The notes beneath the pieces were generated by a model that searched no databases, was not told where the DNA came from, and saw only the letters and a list, made by a program, of their open reading frames with translations. 64,000 nt of DNA from Pollenia angustigena (lineage: Eukaryota > Arthropoda > Insecta > Diptera > Polleniidae). Position numbers and translations under genes: made by a program. The stretch's first letter is position 1. Every line of letters begins with the position of its first letter. Of the stretch, positions 1-10,892 are shown in pieces. Location of the stretch: contig OV884059.1 of assembly GCA_930367215.1 (NCBI GenBank), forward strand, positions 33,099,882-33,163,881, given 5' to 3'.

Positions 1-183
1 GAGATGATAACGAACTTATATAGAATCGAATCTCTATAGAATCGAAAATCTCCCTTTTTATTTTACAAATGTTTTCAACCATTCAAATATATAGGACAGG
101 TTTTTCGATCAAGTTTGAACTTAGTTTAACGTAGTGTAGGATTTTTCCGGCGAAATGTGACTTCTTTTATTATTTCATTAAAG

Positions 184-313
184 ACTTACTGCCTTATTTA
201 TAAAAAATAAAAAAGGTTAATAAAGGCTTTATGAAACTAATTTTCATACAAAATCCGTTTAATAAACCCTTTATTAACATGTTTTATTTTTTATAAATTA
301 GACCGCAACACTT
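184..313. mobile_element. Foldback MITE, family with 40965-41095
   Basis: Two arms of about 45 bases, both containing ttataaaaaataaa and gttaataaagg, face each other across a short centre with 'ttttcata'. The interior motif 'aataaaggctt...ttttcatacaaaat' recurs at about 40965-41095 in a similar foldback, so this is a dispersed family and not a chance hairpin. The target-site duplication is unclear and there is no coding capacity. Confidence 0.5.
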
Positions 314-785
314 TAAGCAAAACTAAGTTGTCCCGTCAAAATGTTGTATACAAACTTGGTAATAGCTGCAATGTTTTCAGATTAACTAAGTCAAGTATAT
401 CGGAGATCTTAAAAACTTAGCCGTAATCATCAAAAAACCATCAAAATCCACCTTAAGAGTCACCCTATGAATTTACTAGACAAAGCGAGTAAAACCCCAT
501 TCTTAAATTTCTAACGGATGATATTAACATCCGTTGTCACATTTGCGTTGTCCGTTGTTGTCAATCTTATAAAAAAAAATATTGCAAATCAAGAACAAAT
601 AAGTAAAAAATACCACACGTTGTATCATCAAGAACGACATGTTGTCAAATTAAGAATGAAGAAGCAAATCTTTTTTCCAAATCAAGAAGTTTAGATTTCT
701 GTTTCTTTTTAGTAACTTGTAAGCGCTGAAGAAAAAAAATATATAATAAATTAAGGCTTTTACGAATGGTAAGGTAAATACCAAA
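314..785. other. No gene seen; AT-rich spacer
   Basis: No open frame or known family is visible. The stretch 520-680 repeats a 'gttgtcaa...aagaa' pattern that reappears at about 5020-5220, so it may be an old dispersed repeat. The junction to the RTE-like relic downstream is not sharp. Confidence 0.4.
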
Positions 786-789
786 TTAT

Positions 790-842
790 TCTCGACAATA
801 CAACAACCCCTCTTTGCACAGATATGGAATGCGGAGTGTTTT
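790..842 (+). pseudogene. RTE-like reverse transcriptase relic, upstream piece
   Basis: Reading the plus strand in one frame gives a short segment ending in FAQIWNAECF. This runs on directly, after the inserted element at 843-2983 is removed, into NDWLQG and VKVPKKG at 3016. That order is what is expected in the N-terminal part of many non-LTR reverse transcriptases. The upstream end is eroded. The piece matters mainly because it proves that the Jockey-type copy landed inside an older retrotransposon. Confidence 0.55.
811..842. repeat. Target-site duplication, left copy
   Basis: This 32-base stretch matches 2984-3015 at 27 of 32 positions and sits directly against the A-rich 3' end of the Jockey-type element. 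The duplicated bases are coding in the surrounding RTE-like frame. Confidence 0.7.
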
Positions 843-1417
843 ATTTATTTATTTCAGTCTATAGATTAAAAATCCTTACAGACATAAGTGTTTAAATAAG
901 AGTACAATAAATAAAGAATTATTTTATTAATTAATTTAAATAAACAATAATTTTTCTTTTTAAAACATCGTTACTATCAGAAAAGTCAATTAGATGTTAT
1001 GGTCTATTAAATTTTACGCAAATTTGACGAAAGGAGTCGTTGTTAGCATAAACAGAACGATAGTACTTTAAACTTAACAGCTGAAAGTTTCGTGTAGGTC
1101 TAGCTGGAACATTTAAGCTAATTTTACTCAACAAGAAACCGGAATCGACATCGCCGCGTATAAGACCCATTAAAAACAAAATACTAAGCATTGCCCTTCG
1201 ACTTTTTAACGTCGGTAACTTAATAAGACCAAGTCTGCTTTCATATGAAGGTAATACAAGCGAATTCCATCCAAGACCTCTTAAACAAAATAAAAGGAAC
1301 TGTTTCTGTACAGATTCAATGCTGTTGATAGATGTATTAAAGTAAGGATCCCATACAATTGATCAATATTCCAGAATAGGGCGAACCAGAGACGTATATA
1401 GATGTTTAGTGATATAT

Positions 1418-1635
1418 TTTTTTTTTTTTTTTTAATTTATTTTTATTATTGAATCTTTCTTATCGAAATTTACAATATGTATTCAAATCTTAATTCTACT
1501 TGTTGTTTATGAGTTGTTACCAGTGTAACCACTAACTGCTGTATTCAAATTCTAAAAATGTCTTCTAGTTAGGCTCAAAGTATCGGTTCTTTTTAGCCTC
1601 TGGTGACCTTCGAACTGAAGCAGACCCCGAGCGAG
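1418..1635 (-). mobile_element. Short poly(A) retroposon nested in the RT
   Basis: The insert starts with a run of T on the plus strand, so it is a minus-strand copy with an A tail. It is bounded by the 9-base direct repeat gtgatatat (1409-1417 and 1636-1644). Without it and one repeat copy, the RT frame reads straight through from DPYIT to KHLYTSL. It has no coding capacity and could be a SINE or a very short LINE 3' end. Confidence 0.75.
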
Positions 1636-2288
1636 GTGATATATGGGTCAGAAAATTCTTTCGACCAACGTTTCATAAAGCCAAGTACTCCATTAGCTTT
1701 ATTTACCATCAATGAAATGTGGTCGCAGAATTTTAGTTTATGATCTAATAGAATACCGAGATCATTAATATTGTAAACTTTATCCAGTAATGTTCCATTT
1801 AGATAATAACTAGTATCAAGTTTTAATAAGCGGAAAAATGACATGTGTTTACATATTATCAAGTTTAAATCCAATAAGTTGTAATTACACCATTCAGAGA
1901 AAAGTTCAATGTCATCCCTCAAAGAGGATTGCTCAATAATATTGTTAAACGAATTAACAATTTTTACATCATCAGCATACATGAGTATGTTGGAGTACTG
2001 AACAACGGATGGCAGATCATTAATAAATAATGTGAATAAAACGGGACCAAGATGACTTCCTTGTGGCACACCAGAGAGAACATTGATACATTTTCTTCTA
2101 TCTAAAAGATAAGATTTAAGCCAGCGTATTGCGTTGTTGCTAAATCCCATACGTGAAAACTTGTAAAGTAAAATATCGTGGTTTACTTTATCAAAAGCTT
2201 TACTAAAATCCGTGTAAATAACGTCGTTTTGTTTATTATTAATAAAACCGTCATTTACAATAGTTGTTAATTGTAAAATATTAGTAAC

Positions 2289-2610
2289 TTGGTGGCCACA
2301 CGATCAAGTTTTGCCTTTCAATTCCATTCAATTTGCAATACACTCTCACTTTTTTACTAACACACTCACGCTTTCTAAATTGACCACGAGATGGCTTTCA
2401 ATTTCACCTTTCCATTTGTTTGGCAATTTTACTTTCAATTTAACAGCTGATTACATGTTTGTCTTTATAAATTGTTTTCTTGATGACATCTTGAAAGTAA
2501 ATTGCTTACAAATTGAGTGCAGCCTACGTCACAGCTTTCAATTTATGTAAATTTTGACAAGCAGTATATGTAAAAGACTATCAAGAACAACTTGATCGTG
2601 TGGCCGCAGG
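2289..2610. mobile_element. 322-bp TIR element nested in the RT
   Basis: Perfect 17-base inverted repeats, ggccacacgatcaagtt at 2294-2310 and its complement at 2589-2605, bracket about 280 bases that have nothing to do with reverse transcriptase. The RT frame breaks on both sides after RSTVT. Flanking GTAAC (2284-2288) and GTTAC (2611-2615) are a likely 5-base target duplication with one change. The superfamily is not recognised. Confidence 0.75.
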
Positions 2611-2983
2611 GTTACAGTGGAACGTAATTTCCTAAAACCATGTTGACAAGGTGATAAAAGGGAAGAGATTTGATGATATAAACTATCAGTCAATATCTTT
2701 TCTAAAAGTTTTGGAATCGCATTCAGCTTTGCAATTCCTCTATAATTCGATATTTCCAGCTTACTTCCGCTTTTAAACAACGGAGTAATATATGACTTTT
2801 TCCATTCAGGCGGTAAGTCAACGAGTTCAATAGATTTATTAAAGATAGTTGTAAGAGGAATGCATAAGTATTCTGCACAATTTTTTAAAATACAGTTAGG
2901 TATACCATCCGGTCCGGGATTAATAGAGCACTGCAGAGACTTTAAATTGGATAGTACCGTTTCAGTGTATTTTTTCCTAGCCT

Positions 2984-3015
2984 TCTTTGCATAGTTATGG
3001 AGTGCGGAATATTTT
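2984..3015. repeat. Target-site duplication, right copy
   Basis: Partner of 811-842. The 5 differences in 32 bases give a rough idea of the age of the insertion. Confidence 0.7.
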
Positions 3016-3955
3016 CCTAATGATTGGTTGCAAGGTGTTTTGGTGAAAGTGCCAAAAAAGGCTACGCAACAGACCGCAAAAATTTAAGAGGCACTATCAT
3101 TTTTTACGTTAACATGAAAGTATTCATGAAACTTATCCTGGAGAGGATTATCACCCATGTCGACAAAGAATTGCGTCCTATACAAGCCGCATTTTAGGGC
3201 AACATATCGTGTGTTGATCATATTAACACGCTTAGGATTATTATTGAACAAGCAGTTTAGATACGCTCTCAGCTATATTTACTGTATATTGATTACAAAA
3301 AAGCGTTTGATTCGATACATTCAAGATTCGAGAATGTAAGTGGGCCGAACTGCGAAATTTTGGTGTACCGGAAAAAGATAATCTCCATTATACGAAACGG
3401 TTATGGTGGCTTTAAATGTTCAGTACTACATTAAGGCCAAATATCGGAACCATTCAATAGCATATCAGGTGTACGTCAGGGTTGCCTTCTATTGCCGCTA
3501 CTCCTCCTGATCGTTATTGATGTGAAGCGTGCCTACGAAAACAAATCCCGAGGTATCGTGTGGAACCTAACCACTGCGTTGATGACAAATTTGAACTCTC
3601 CTACAGGCTATGTGACATTCAGGATAAGTTAATCGACCTGTCGTATGAATCGAGGAAGGTTGGTCTTAAAATTAATTTATCGAAAACAAAGGAGATCCGC
3701 ATTAACTCCAAGTTGGATGACCCCCTAATACTTTACCAGAAACCTGTCCAACTTGTGGAAGATTTCCAATGTTAGTAGCAGAAAAGGAGGTCGTCCAAGA
3801 AACACAAGGTGAAGGTCCAAATTGCAAGAAGTTAACCAAATGACAATCAGCCTAGGACGTACATTTAACAACATTGGTGTTATCAAGGACCTAGCAGCGA
3901 ATGGAAGAAGATGGAGACAAATAATAGGTAGCCTATGCCCAAAATAATCTTATAA
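3016..3955 (+). pseudogene. RTE-like reverse transcriptase relic, main piece
   Basis: Motifs in order on the plus strand, with several frameshifts: NDWLQG and VKVPKKG near 3020-3060, VFMKLILERI near 3120, LYLLYIDYKKAFDSIH near 3275 (first catalytic Asp region), WAELRNFGVPEK near 3345, GVRQGCLL near 3470, GLKINLSKTKEIRIN near 3665, and a C-terminal GRPRNT...NGRRWRQIIGSLCP ending near 3950. The YADD box is not intact. The GRPRNTW-type tail is shared with the relics at 36.5-37.7 kb and 47.8-48.8 kb, so all three are probably one broad group. RTE affinity is inference; CR1-like is the alternative. Confidence 0.75.
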
Positions 3956-3959
3956 TCAA

Positions 3960-4390
3960 TTTAATCTTTATAATTGTTATTATTAAAGAATCAATGAAAT
4001 GAAGTTATGCCGTGACGAAAATCTAGGAATAAGATATTTTAAAAATAAAAAAGTTTTTTACTATTGCAACTTGATAATAAACTGGCAAGTGCACGGCTTA
4101 AAAAACTAAGCTGGCAACATGCTTTATTTTTTGCGAAAACAATAAAGCAAGTTGTTTTTATTTTGATTTTTCTTAACCTACTTACAACTACAATTAATGT
4201 TGGAAGAATTCCAACCAATTGTAGTAGGGAATGTTAGAACTTAAGCTTTGTTATTGTTACAAGTAAAACTGTTGCTTATAATTCTTATTCGCTTAACAGT
4301 TTTATTTGTTTAGTATTTTTAGTTTTTCTAAAATCTTTGGATGAAGTTTCCTGACGATCTGGCCTAAGCAACCAACGAAATGCGCATAGG
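3960..4390. other. No gene seen
   Basis: AT-rich sequence with no convincing open frame, repeat or RNA signature. Confidence 0.4.
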
Positions 4391-4394
4391 AATC

Positions 4395-4553
4395 GCACGA
4401 CAAGCAAAATCTTGTGAATTACAGCTTTGTCTTAAACTACCCGATAGTATGAAATTGCCAATGTTTAACGCAATTTCATCCTATCGGGTAGGTAAAAGTC
4501 CGACAAAATCCTTCATTTAACTAACGGCAACTTGTAATAATGGCTCTTATGCC
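4395..4553. mobile_element. Foldback MITE with CTACCCGATAG arms
   Basis: A strong hairpin core, ctacccgatag with its complement ctatcgggtag (4438-4486), is extended on both sides by weaker complementarity. The right end reads 'acttgtaataatggctctta', close to the end of the TTA-flanked MITE at 20138-20263, so a PIF/Harbinger-type origin is likely. The left end is eroded. Confidence 0.5.
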
Positions 4554-5268
4554 CAATTTTCAGGATAGTATTTAAATCAATATTAAGTTAATTTTCATAA
4601 CAAACTTAAATCGTATTTAAAACAGATTGGTTTTTTGAGTTTTATTTGAAAAGTCTTATTTAATTAAATAAAAGTATGGTAGCACTACTAAATACAAAAA
4701 AAAAATATAAAAAAGTGTATTTATTTACAAGGTGGTCTGAAAAAACAGCTGACTGTTAATACTTTGCCTGTTGTTGTTGTATTGTTGTGATATTGAGGCC
4801 ACCTTGCTAAAATATTACAATGGAACCTTAAGTTGAAATTAAGTGTACCACATCGGTGACTTAAGTTTCACTTAAGTTTTAAGTGAAGAAGAGAATTTTG
4901 TATTTAAAACGATTTTAAAAATAAATGTGTTTTAATAACAATCCTGAAAATTGGCCATTAGTATATGGAAATATTTGACTAAGAACCATTCGCAAAGGGT
5001 TTCATTGTTTCCAGAATAAGAACAGGACGTTGTCGAAATGACAACAACATGATGTCAATACAACAACGTTATATCGTCAAAATTAAAGCTGTTTATTGTC
5101 GAAATAAGAATAATATATCGCCAATAAAAAAAAAAAAAAGCGATAATGAAAACAATGCGTTGCCAAAAAAAGAACAATGTTGGGAAAAATGACAAGGTAT
5201 TTTTAAAATTTTGACACAATCCGTTGTTAAATTGGGCACAAAGTGTCTAGCTCACTTTCGAAATCAGA
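4554..5268. other. No gene; small inverted repeat 4728-4806
   Basis: A short CAAGGTGG/CCACCTTG inverted repeat at 4728-4806 could be a tiny MITE, but the flanks do not match each other. The segment 5020-5220 has 'gttgtcgaaat...aagaac' repeats resembling 520-680. Nothing else is seen. Confidence 0.35.
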
Positions 5269-5270
5269 TA

Positions 5271-5480
5271 CAGTCAAATCCCGATAATTCGTACCCCGAT
5301 AAATCGTAATTCCCGATAATTCGTAATAAGCTGTCGGTCCCTTGAAAAAATCTAGTTAATTCGTAAAATTTCCATACATTTTGGTACCCTCGCTAATTCG
5401 TAATTTTGTTTCAAATAAAATCTTCTTTACCTCTTATAAATCGTAATTGTTTGCTAACTATCACTTATACTTCGTAATAA
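5271..5480 (+). mobile_element. One end of a pogo/Tigger-like element
   Basis: It begins with TA followed by CAGTCAAATCCCGATAATTC, the classic pogo/Tigger terminal pattern. Several 'taattcgtaa' repeats follow, spaced through about 200 bases. No matching opposite terminus was found nearby, so this is probably a truncated copy. No transposase is visible. The family is recognised from the terminal motif only. Confidence 0.55.
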
Positions 5481-6028
5481 AAACAACAAAAACATGGAAA
5501 GAATGATTTTTTGTTTAACGCTATTTTTTGCGTGGGTTTTTGCTTGTGTGTGTGTTTATTTTCTTAAGATCAGTTCTCTGTATTATAGATATTGGTACAT
5601 TTTTCGATCTGTTAGAATTTAACTAAGTAATACTTACTTATTTTACTTTTCAGAATATTAAGATTCAATATAAAAACACACCAACTGGAAAGGCAAAATG
5701 TTTTGGAAGTCTATTGTTATTTAAATTTTCAAAATTATTAAAAAAAAAAAAAAATTTCTTATTTTATCAATTGAAAATTTTCCTTGGAAGTGGTGTATTA
5801 TTATTAAGCCTGTAGCAGTAAAAAAAAGTTTTTCAAGCATAAAAAGCTAAATTTAAAAGGACAAGAGTACAAAACAGAAGAAAAACAAAGATGGCGTTGA
5901 ATTGAAAATACGTTTTTTGTTTTTCTATTAAATACGAAAAAAAAACAACAAAAATAAAATCTTAATTAGTAGATACTTGTAGAATAGACAATTATTTTAT
6001 TTATGGTAAATTAAATATTAAAAAAAGA
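5481..6028. other. No gene seen
   Basis: A/T-rich with several homopolymer runs and no convincing coding or structural feature. Confidence 0.4.
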
Positions 6029-6029
6029 A

Positions 6030-6232
6030 AATATTGAGTGGTTACAATTGAAACATGTTAGGGTTACCTGTCCGTGAAAGGCTGAGTTCGAGCCCCGGGG
6101 TAGTACAGAATGAAAAATTATCAGTAAATTTTAATTAATTTCATGTTGTAAAATTATTTTCCTGATTAAAAAATAATTTAATGAAATTGATGAACCTTAG
6201 CTTAATTTAAAATATCAAAATTTTAATTAAAA
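6030..6232 (+). mobile_element. SINE-like repeat A, copy 1
   Basis: It contains a tRNA-like A-box region ('gagtggtt') and a B-box (gagttcgagcccc), about 45 bases apart. A conserved AT-rich tail with 'tcatgttgtaaaatt' follows. Five more copies lie at 6533, 24588, 25086, 26835 and 40128. Confidence 0.6.
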
Positions 6233-6379
6233 AAATATTGTATTTTATTTAATTGAAAAATTAAGATTTAATGAAATTTAATTGTTTACATTGATAATAA
6301 CAATCTTACTTTAAATAGCTAAGGATTTGAAAATGAGCAGCGTGTAAGTTCATTTATGAAAAATAAGTCTAAGAATTGA

Positions 6380-7085
6380 ACCTTCACACAACAATAAGGG
6401 AGAAGGTATTATGCGCTTGTTAAACCTTAAATGGTTGGTTCTAGACCCAACTTTTAGCTTAACGATCTTCTCAAAAACACTTTCTGATTCGATCTTACGA
6501 TGTCCGTCCGTCCGCCTGGCTGGCTTAGTCAAACGTGAACGTCGGTTCGATTCCCCCCGCGTCAGTCAAGAATGAAAAATTATCAATAAATTTAAATTCA
6601 TTACGTGTTGTAAAATTCTTTTCTTCATAAAAAAAAATATAATTAAAATTAAATTCAATGAACTTTAGACTTATAAAATATCAAAATTTGGATTAAAAAC
6701 CTTAAATACTCCAACAATTATTATAATTATAATAATTAATAATTAATTATCTGGTGCAAAGGATTCAACCTTTATTGAAAATAGTTAGAATCGGTCTATA
6801 ATTTCTTATAGACCCCATACAAACTTCTTTCCGGAATGGTTTTCGCGCCCATAAACCTTCTTATTATGTTTGTTTTTAGGTTAAATTTGTTGCAAGTTTA
6901 CTTTACTGCAATCTAAACTTTTGAAATCGGTTCATATTTGACTTTAATCAAAATAATCCATGGTAGGTCCAAAATATACCATAGGTCCCACAGAATCCTC
7001 TCTATAAAATCACTTATAGATTAAGATATCTACATAATATTCGGCTTAAAGATCTTTTCCATGAGGCTTAACCTTATCACATAAT
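6380..7085 (+). repeat. Interspersed family B copy, split by a SINE
   Basis: The parts 6380-6532 and 6736-7085 match the better copy at 22467-23182 and the fragment at 21600-21900. Shared landmarks are 'gagaaggtattatg', 'ctagacccaac', 'gatgtccgtccg', 'ctggctggc' and 'tcggtctataattt'. The SINE-like copy at 6533-6735 lies between the two parts. No coding capacity. Confidence 0.6.
6533..6735 (+). mobile_element. SINE-like repeat A, copy 2, nested in family B
   Basis: It has a B-box (cggttcgattcccc) followed by the shared 'tcaagaatgaaaaattatca' body and AT-rich tail. Family B sequence continues on both sides, so this copy inserted into an older repeat. Confidence 0.6.
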
Positions 7086-7643
7086 TTTGTTCTGGCGGGT
7101 TTATATTTGCCCATGGGTCCCAAGTGCACTCTACTTGGGACCTCGAAAATTAGTTTTTAAATGCGATTGTTCTTTCCTACTTGTTCAATTATATCCAACA
7201 CTATTACTAAAATTAAACGTTCGCTTTTCAAATAATAAATATTTTCTAACAAAAAAAATTTTTATAATTTTTATACATTTTTAGGGTTTTAAAACCTGGC
7301 CGTAGACCGACCAACTTGTGCTGTAGTGTTTTTTAAAATAATAGGATTTCTAAACAAACATTTTTTTATTTTTAAACTGAAAATGTACACAATATAAAAT
7401 AAAAAGTTATAAAACCATTATTACTTAATGAACACATAAAAAAATCAATGAATCTTAAGGGCCTGGAGAGTATAAGGACTAAGTGCACATGCCAGGAAGA
7501 AGAACACAAAACAAAGTTTTTGTTTTTCGTTTAGAAAAGAAAAAATAAACAACTTAAATTATTGTTAACAATAATTCATTCTTAAAACACAATAAGGAAA
7601 GATTTATATAAACAGAGGTACACACACACAATTATTCATAGAC
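7086..7643. other. No gene seen
   Basis: AT-rich. A short CA microsatellite lies at 7619-7630. No supported gene. Confidence 0.4.
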
Positions 7644-7646
7644 TTA

Positions 7647-7776
7647 TGGCCAGTTCGTCGATAACGAATGAAGACTTCGTTCGCTTAACTAACATGTAAA
7701 ACAAAAACAACATTTTATAATTTGTTTTTGTTTTAAATGTAATTTAAGCGAACGTAGTCTTCTTTCGAACAGGCCC
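7647..7776. mobile_element. 130-bp PIF/Harbinger-like MITE
   Basis: The ends TGGCCAGTTCG and its near-complement CGAACAGGCCC face each other, with TTA on both sides (7644-7646 and 7777-7779). The arms continue inward as gacttcgttcgctta and its near-complement taagcgaacgtagtc. A 3-base TTA duplication with GG-type ends is typical of PIF/Harbinger MITEs. Confidence 0.7.
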
Positions 7777-7779
7777 TTA

Positions 7780-8214
7780 GTTAAAATATTTATGTGTGTG
7801 TGTGCTTCTATACATAAATATGACCAGGATTTTATTGTTCCTAAGGAATTGTACAGATCGAAGTTTATTAAATATAAATATAATAAAGAAAGGACAAAAG
7901 TAGAAAATAAAAGATAAGATATTAAAAACATAACGGTTTATGGTATCCATAACTCTGCAGTTTTCTTAAAAAACCAACAGCGTATTGACTTTGAATTGAT
8001 AACGCTTGAAATTACCACACTAATTCGGCAACAACCTGCCTTGTGTTTTAATTAAAAGCCTCACACCAATTCGGCAGTTCCTTTGAACGCCTTGCAAATC
8101 AGCTGGAACCCTAACAGCCACACAAATAACCAAGGGCTATAGGGATATAAATATACCAACACTTAACACTCCTACATCCTACATTTTTACATTACAATAG
8201 TATCAAAGTATCGT
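7780..8214. other. No gene; GT microsatellite then unassigned sequence
   Basis: A gtgtgtgtgtg run lies at 7793-7804. The stretch 8020-8160 is GC-richer and contains 'aattcggca' twice, which could be a degenerate repeat or the 3' tail of the LOA-like element next to it. No protein is recognised. Confidence 0.35.
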
Positions 8215-10430
8215 TCATGTGTGAAAGAATCTACGTTCGGGCCAATGCTTGTATCGTCCCGTTAACGTGACCATTAGGAACGCCGATGAATGCCTCTGGG
8301 CCTTTTAATGGAAGGCGAGCACTCCAGTTTATCAAGCAGTTAGCCCACATGGTAACCAACACAAGTTCAAAAATGTTGTTTCCCAAAATTGTTTAGAGAT
8401 GTAAAACAGTCCAAGACTAACCTGGACTCTAACTCTAAAGAGGACAAAGCTCTAAGAGCAAACTGGCCATCCGACATTATTAATAATCGAAAGTTCCTTG
8501 CCCTCCTCGTCAGACATTCCCCATGGCATATGATGATAGCGTAGATTTCCAACTGAAAGATCGTAGGTTGTCGTCTCATATGCAAGACGCTTTGGAAATC
8601 CGGTATCACAATGCCCGCTCCCCTGCCTGGGGCCTATTAGGTATTGCTCCCTATAAAAATTCCTATCCAATACCAGGCTAGGCAGCAATTGACCGCCAAC
8701 CAAGATAGAAGGATCATTCCCCCGAATTTTAAGGATCCGCAAGTCACCTGCCCTGAAATCAGCAATGCGCGGCATCCAGTCAGCATACCTGCAGGCCCTC
8801 TCTTTTACAGAGAGACAGAGGAATGTGCAGGATAGGTCCTAAAGCCAGAGTGGGGCATGTCTTCATGACGCCCGTAAACGATACACAATTCAGGCGATAA
8901 ACTTAATCGAGTACCTCTAGCTTAAATCTGTACGTTCTTAGTCCACCACTAAGTATCGTAACAAAAGACTATGTAGATCATTCAAGGCTTTAACCCCTAT
9001 GTCTTCCCGAAGAGTCGTCTTCGGCCCATTGGTTCATCCAAGACCAAGGTCCACAAAAGAGGCGACAGGACGCCTGCCTGCGAACAACTTTTGGTTACTT
9101 TAATTGCCCTCGATGAGCCACATTGCAGCCAACTTGATTGCCTTGGATACCAGCATTTCCCCTATCCAGTTTCTTATAACAACTGAAACAACTTTCTTCG
9201 TTAGAACAAAGCTAATTGCGTCATAGGAAGTGTTGTCGAAGGCTCCCTGAATGTTGATGAACACACACAAAGCTATTTTCCTTGCGTCCAGCGCCTTCTC
9301 AGTCGTGCCCAAAAAGTGAATCTAAATTGGAATTTTTGACAGATATTTATCTCTGATGATTTTATTTCTGATCTTCTCCATGGTCTTCAGGAAAAACGAG
9401 CTGAAGCTTATTGGTCTGTAAGAATTGGGCAGTGGTTCAGGTTTACTGCCTGCCTTAGGTTTGAAGAACAATTGAACCTCCCACCATGGCACCACACGTG
9501 ACACTTCAGTAAGCTGGATCTGAATATTCTAGACTTTTGAGAAGTGATAGCTCTGTTGTAGTCTCCACGGTAGGATTCCGTCTGCCACAGGTGATTTGAA
9601 AGGACTAAATTTGGATGCAGCCCATATCACGCGTTATGCATCAAAGACCCTTTCCACGCACCTTGTATTGCTTTTCGACGCAGAAGGTGACATTCCTGGT
9701 GACAAAAAGTGCAGAGATCCTGGAAAGTGAGTCGCTGGTAGAAGCTCACAGGTCCCCTTTATCGACTCAGTTAACATTCTATCTGGCCGTTTGAGCGTGC
9801 AAACAGCAGTTGTGTAGTCCTGATGTAGCGACTTTTGCAGCCTAAGTGATTCAGGAAGGTTGTAAATTTTGCCGCAATATAAACGTCAAGTTGACCTTTT
9901 CGACTTCCTGAATTTCTTATTATACCTATTTAGTGAGTGCAGCTTTATAGACGCTCCAGCTTCCTAAGCTGTTAAATAACAGTCTGGTCTCAGCCATGAG
10001 TTTCTGGAGATGGGCATTCCACCAAATAATATCCCATTTTGGTCCGCGGATCCGAAGTCGGAAGCCATTTTCGAAGGCTTCGCGAATAGTTATACCAAGT
10101 TTATTGGATGCAAAATTAGTATACCCCGAGCAAGTAATTGTGCTATTGAACAAGTCCACGTTAAGAGTCAAATGATGATGAAAAATGTCCGAATTCGAAT
10201 TCACCCCGTTTATTGATGGCCGTTTTACCCCAGACAGTGTGGTGAGCGTTTGCATCCCAGCCAATAATTAAACCGATTTCACGCTTTTGGCAATACGATA
10301 CCAGCTCAGTAACCTCAGAATCATGGAAAGTATGCAGAGGCGAATACGAGCTTATTCAAGCCTCGTCCGTGATGGATGGAATACTCGCCCTTAAGATGAC
10401 AATAGTGCTTTCAAAATTGGTAGACCACTA
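8215..10430 (-). pseudogene. LOA-like non-LTR retrotransposon relic (EN-RT-RNase H)
   Basis: Minus-strand order. An APE-type endonuclease part lies at about 10430-9930 (ELVSYCQKREIGLIIGWDAN then AHHTVWG, followed by KWDIIWWNAHLQKLM). The RT start is at 9504-9322 (SYRPISFSSFFLKTMEKI), RT palm at 9312-9100 (ALCVFINIQGAFDNTSYDAI) and RNase H at about 8640-8380 (a Q-LEIYAI segment, then MSDGQFALRALSSLELESR). A C-terminal GPEAFIGVPNG lies near 8280. R1-style RT with an RNase H after it fits the LOA group. Many stops and frameshifts, and the YADD region is missing or unrecognisable, so it is dead. The clade call is inference. Confidence 0.8.
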
Positions 10431-10669
10431 AATTCGTCGAAGAACCTGCCCAATTCTTTAGTCATAAACATTACTTGTTTGCCTTATGAAATATGTCAAT
10501 CTTAGAAACATAATTTTAAACAGCAGATTGGCCCTTTTTACGCAACAGAGTCGATATGTCAATAATTTTAGCTTGATTTTTTAAAATTTGGTCAAACAGG
10601 GTAAAAAAGCGTTTAGCGGGATACCAAATCCAAAAGAAATTTACTTTTTAAGAGAATATTAAGACTTTA

Positions 10670-10889
10670 AGGCCCGTTTTCACAACTTACCGATAGCTAA
10701 AAGTAGACTTTAACCGGCCTTATAAAAAGTGTTCCATTATTAAAACTTTACTTTAACCTTAAGTGAGCGATAAAGCAAATTAAGGTTCATACTACCTGTT
10801 AGGTAAAAGTAAAGTTGTAATAATGGAACACTTTTTATACGGTCGATAAAATCCTACCTTTCGCTATCGGTAAGTTGTGAAAACGGGGG
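10670..10889. mobile_element. 220-bp TTA-flanked MITE
   Basis: The arms are built on cccgttttcacaacttaccg and its complement cggtaagttgtgaaaacggg, then ctatcg. TTA flanks both ends (10667-10669 and 10890-10892). The interior contains a second inverted pair, agtgttccattatt and aataatggaacact. Related in style to the MITEs at 25831 and 42829. Confidence 0.75.
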
Positions 10890-10892
10890 TTA

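Larger units (their letters stand above)
920..2975 (-). pseudogene. Jockey-type reverse transcriptase, interrupted
   Basis: On the minus strand the order is: INPGPDGIP near 2910, SNYRGIAKLN near 2740, GFRKLRST near 2620, then an insertion. The frame resumes at about 2284 with DFSKAFDKVNHDIL (fingers/palm), SGVPQGSHLGPVLF near 2060, the catalytic YADD near 1980, NDLGILLDHKLKF near 1770 and GVLGFMKRWSKEF near 1665. After a second insertion come SLVRPILEY near 1390, LPTLKSRRAML near 1200 and the C-terminal IRGDVDSGFLL near 1150. This covers palm, thumb and C-terminal domain. The endonuclease and ORF1 are missing through 5' truncation. In-frame stops near 1370 and 996 make it inactive. Catalytic residues are intact, but no functional protein is possible. 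Confidence 0.85.
843..2983 (-). mobile_element. Jockey-type non-LTR retrotransposon, 5'-truncated copy
   Basis: The element runs on the minus strand from about 2983 (truncated just upstream of RT) to 843, where it ends in a TTTATTTATTTA tail (TAAA repeats in sense). It is flanked by a long imperfect duplication (811-842 and 2984-3015). It contains the RT described separately and two younger insertions at 1418-1635 and 2289-2610, both of which split the RT reading frame. Removing the inserts leaves about 1.6 kb. Apart from these breaks and a few stops, the frame is well kept, which suggests a moderately old copy. The clade name is inference from motif style. Confidence 0.8.
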
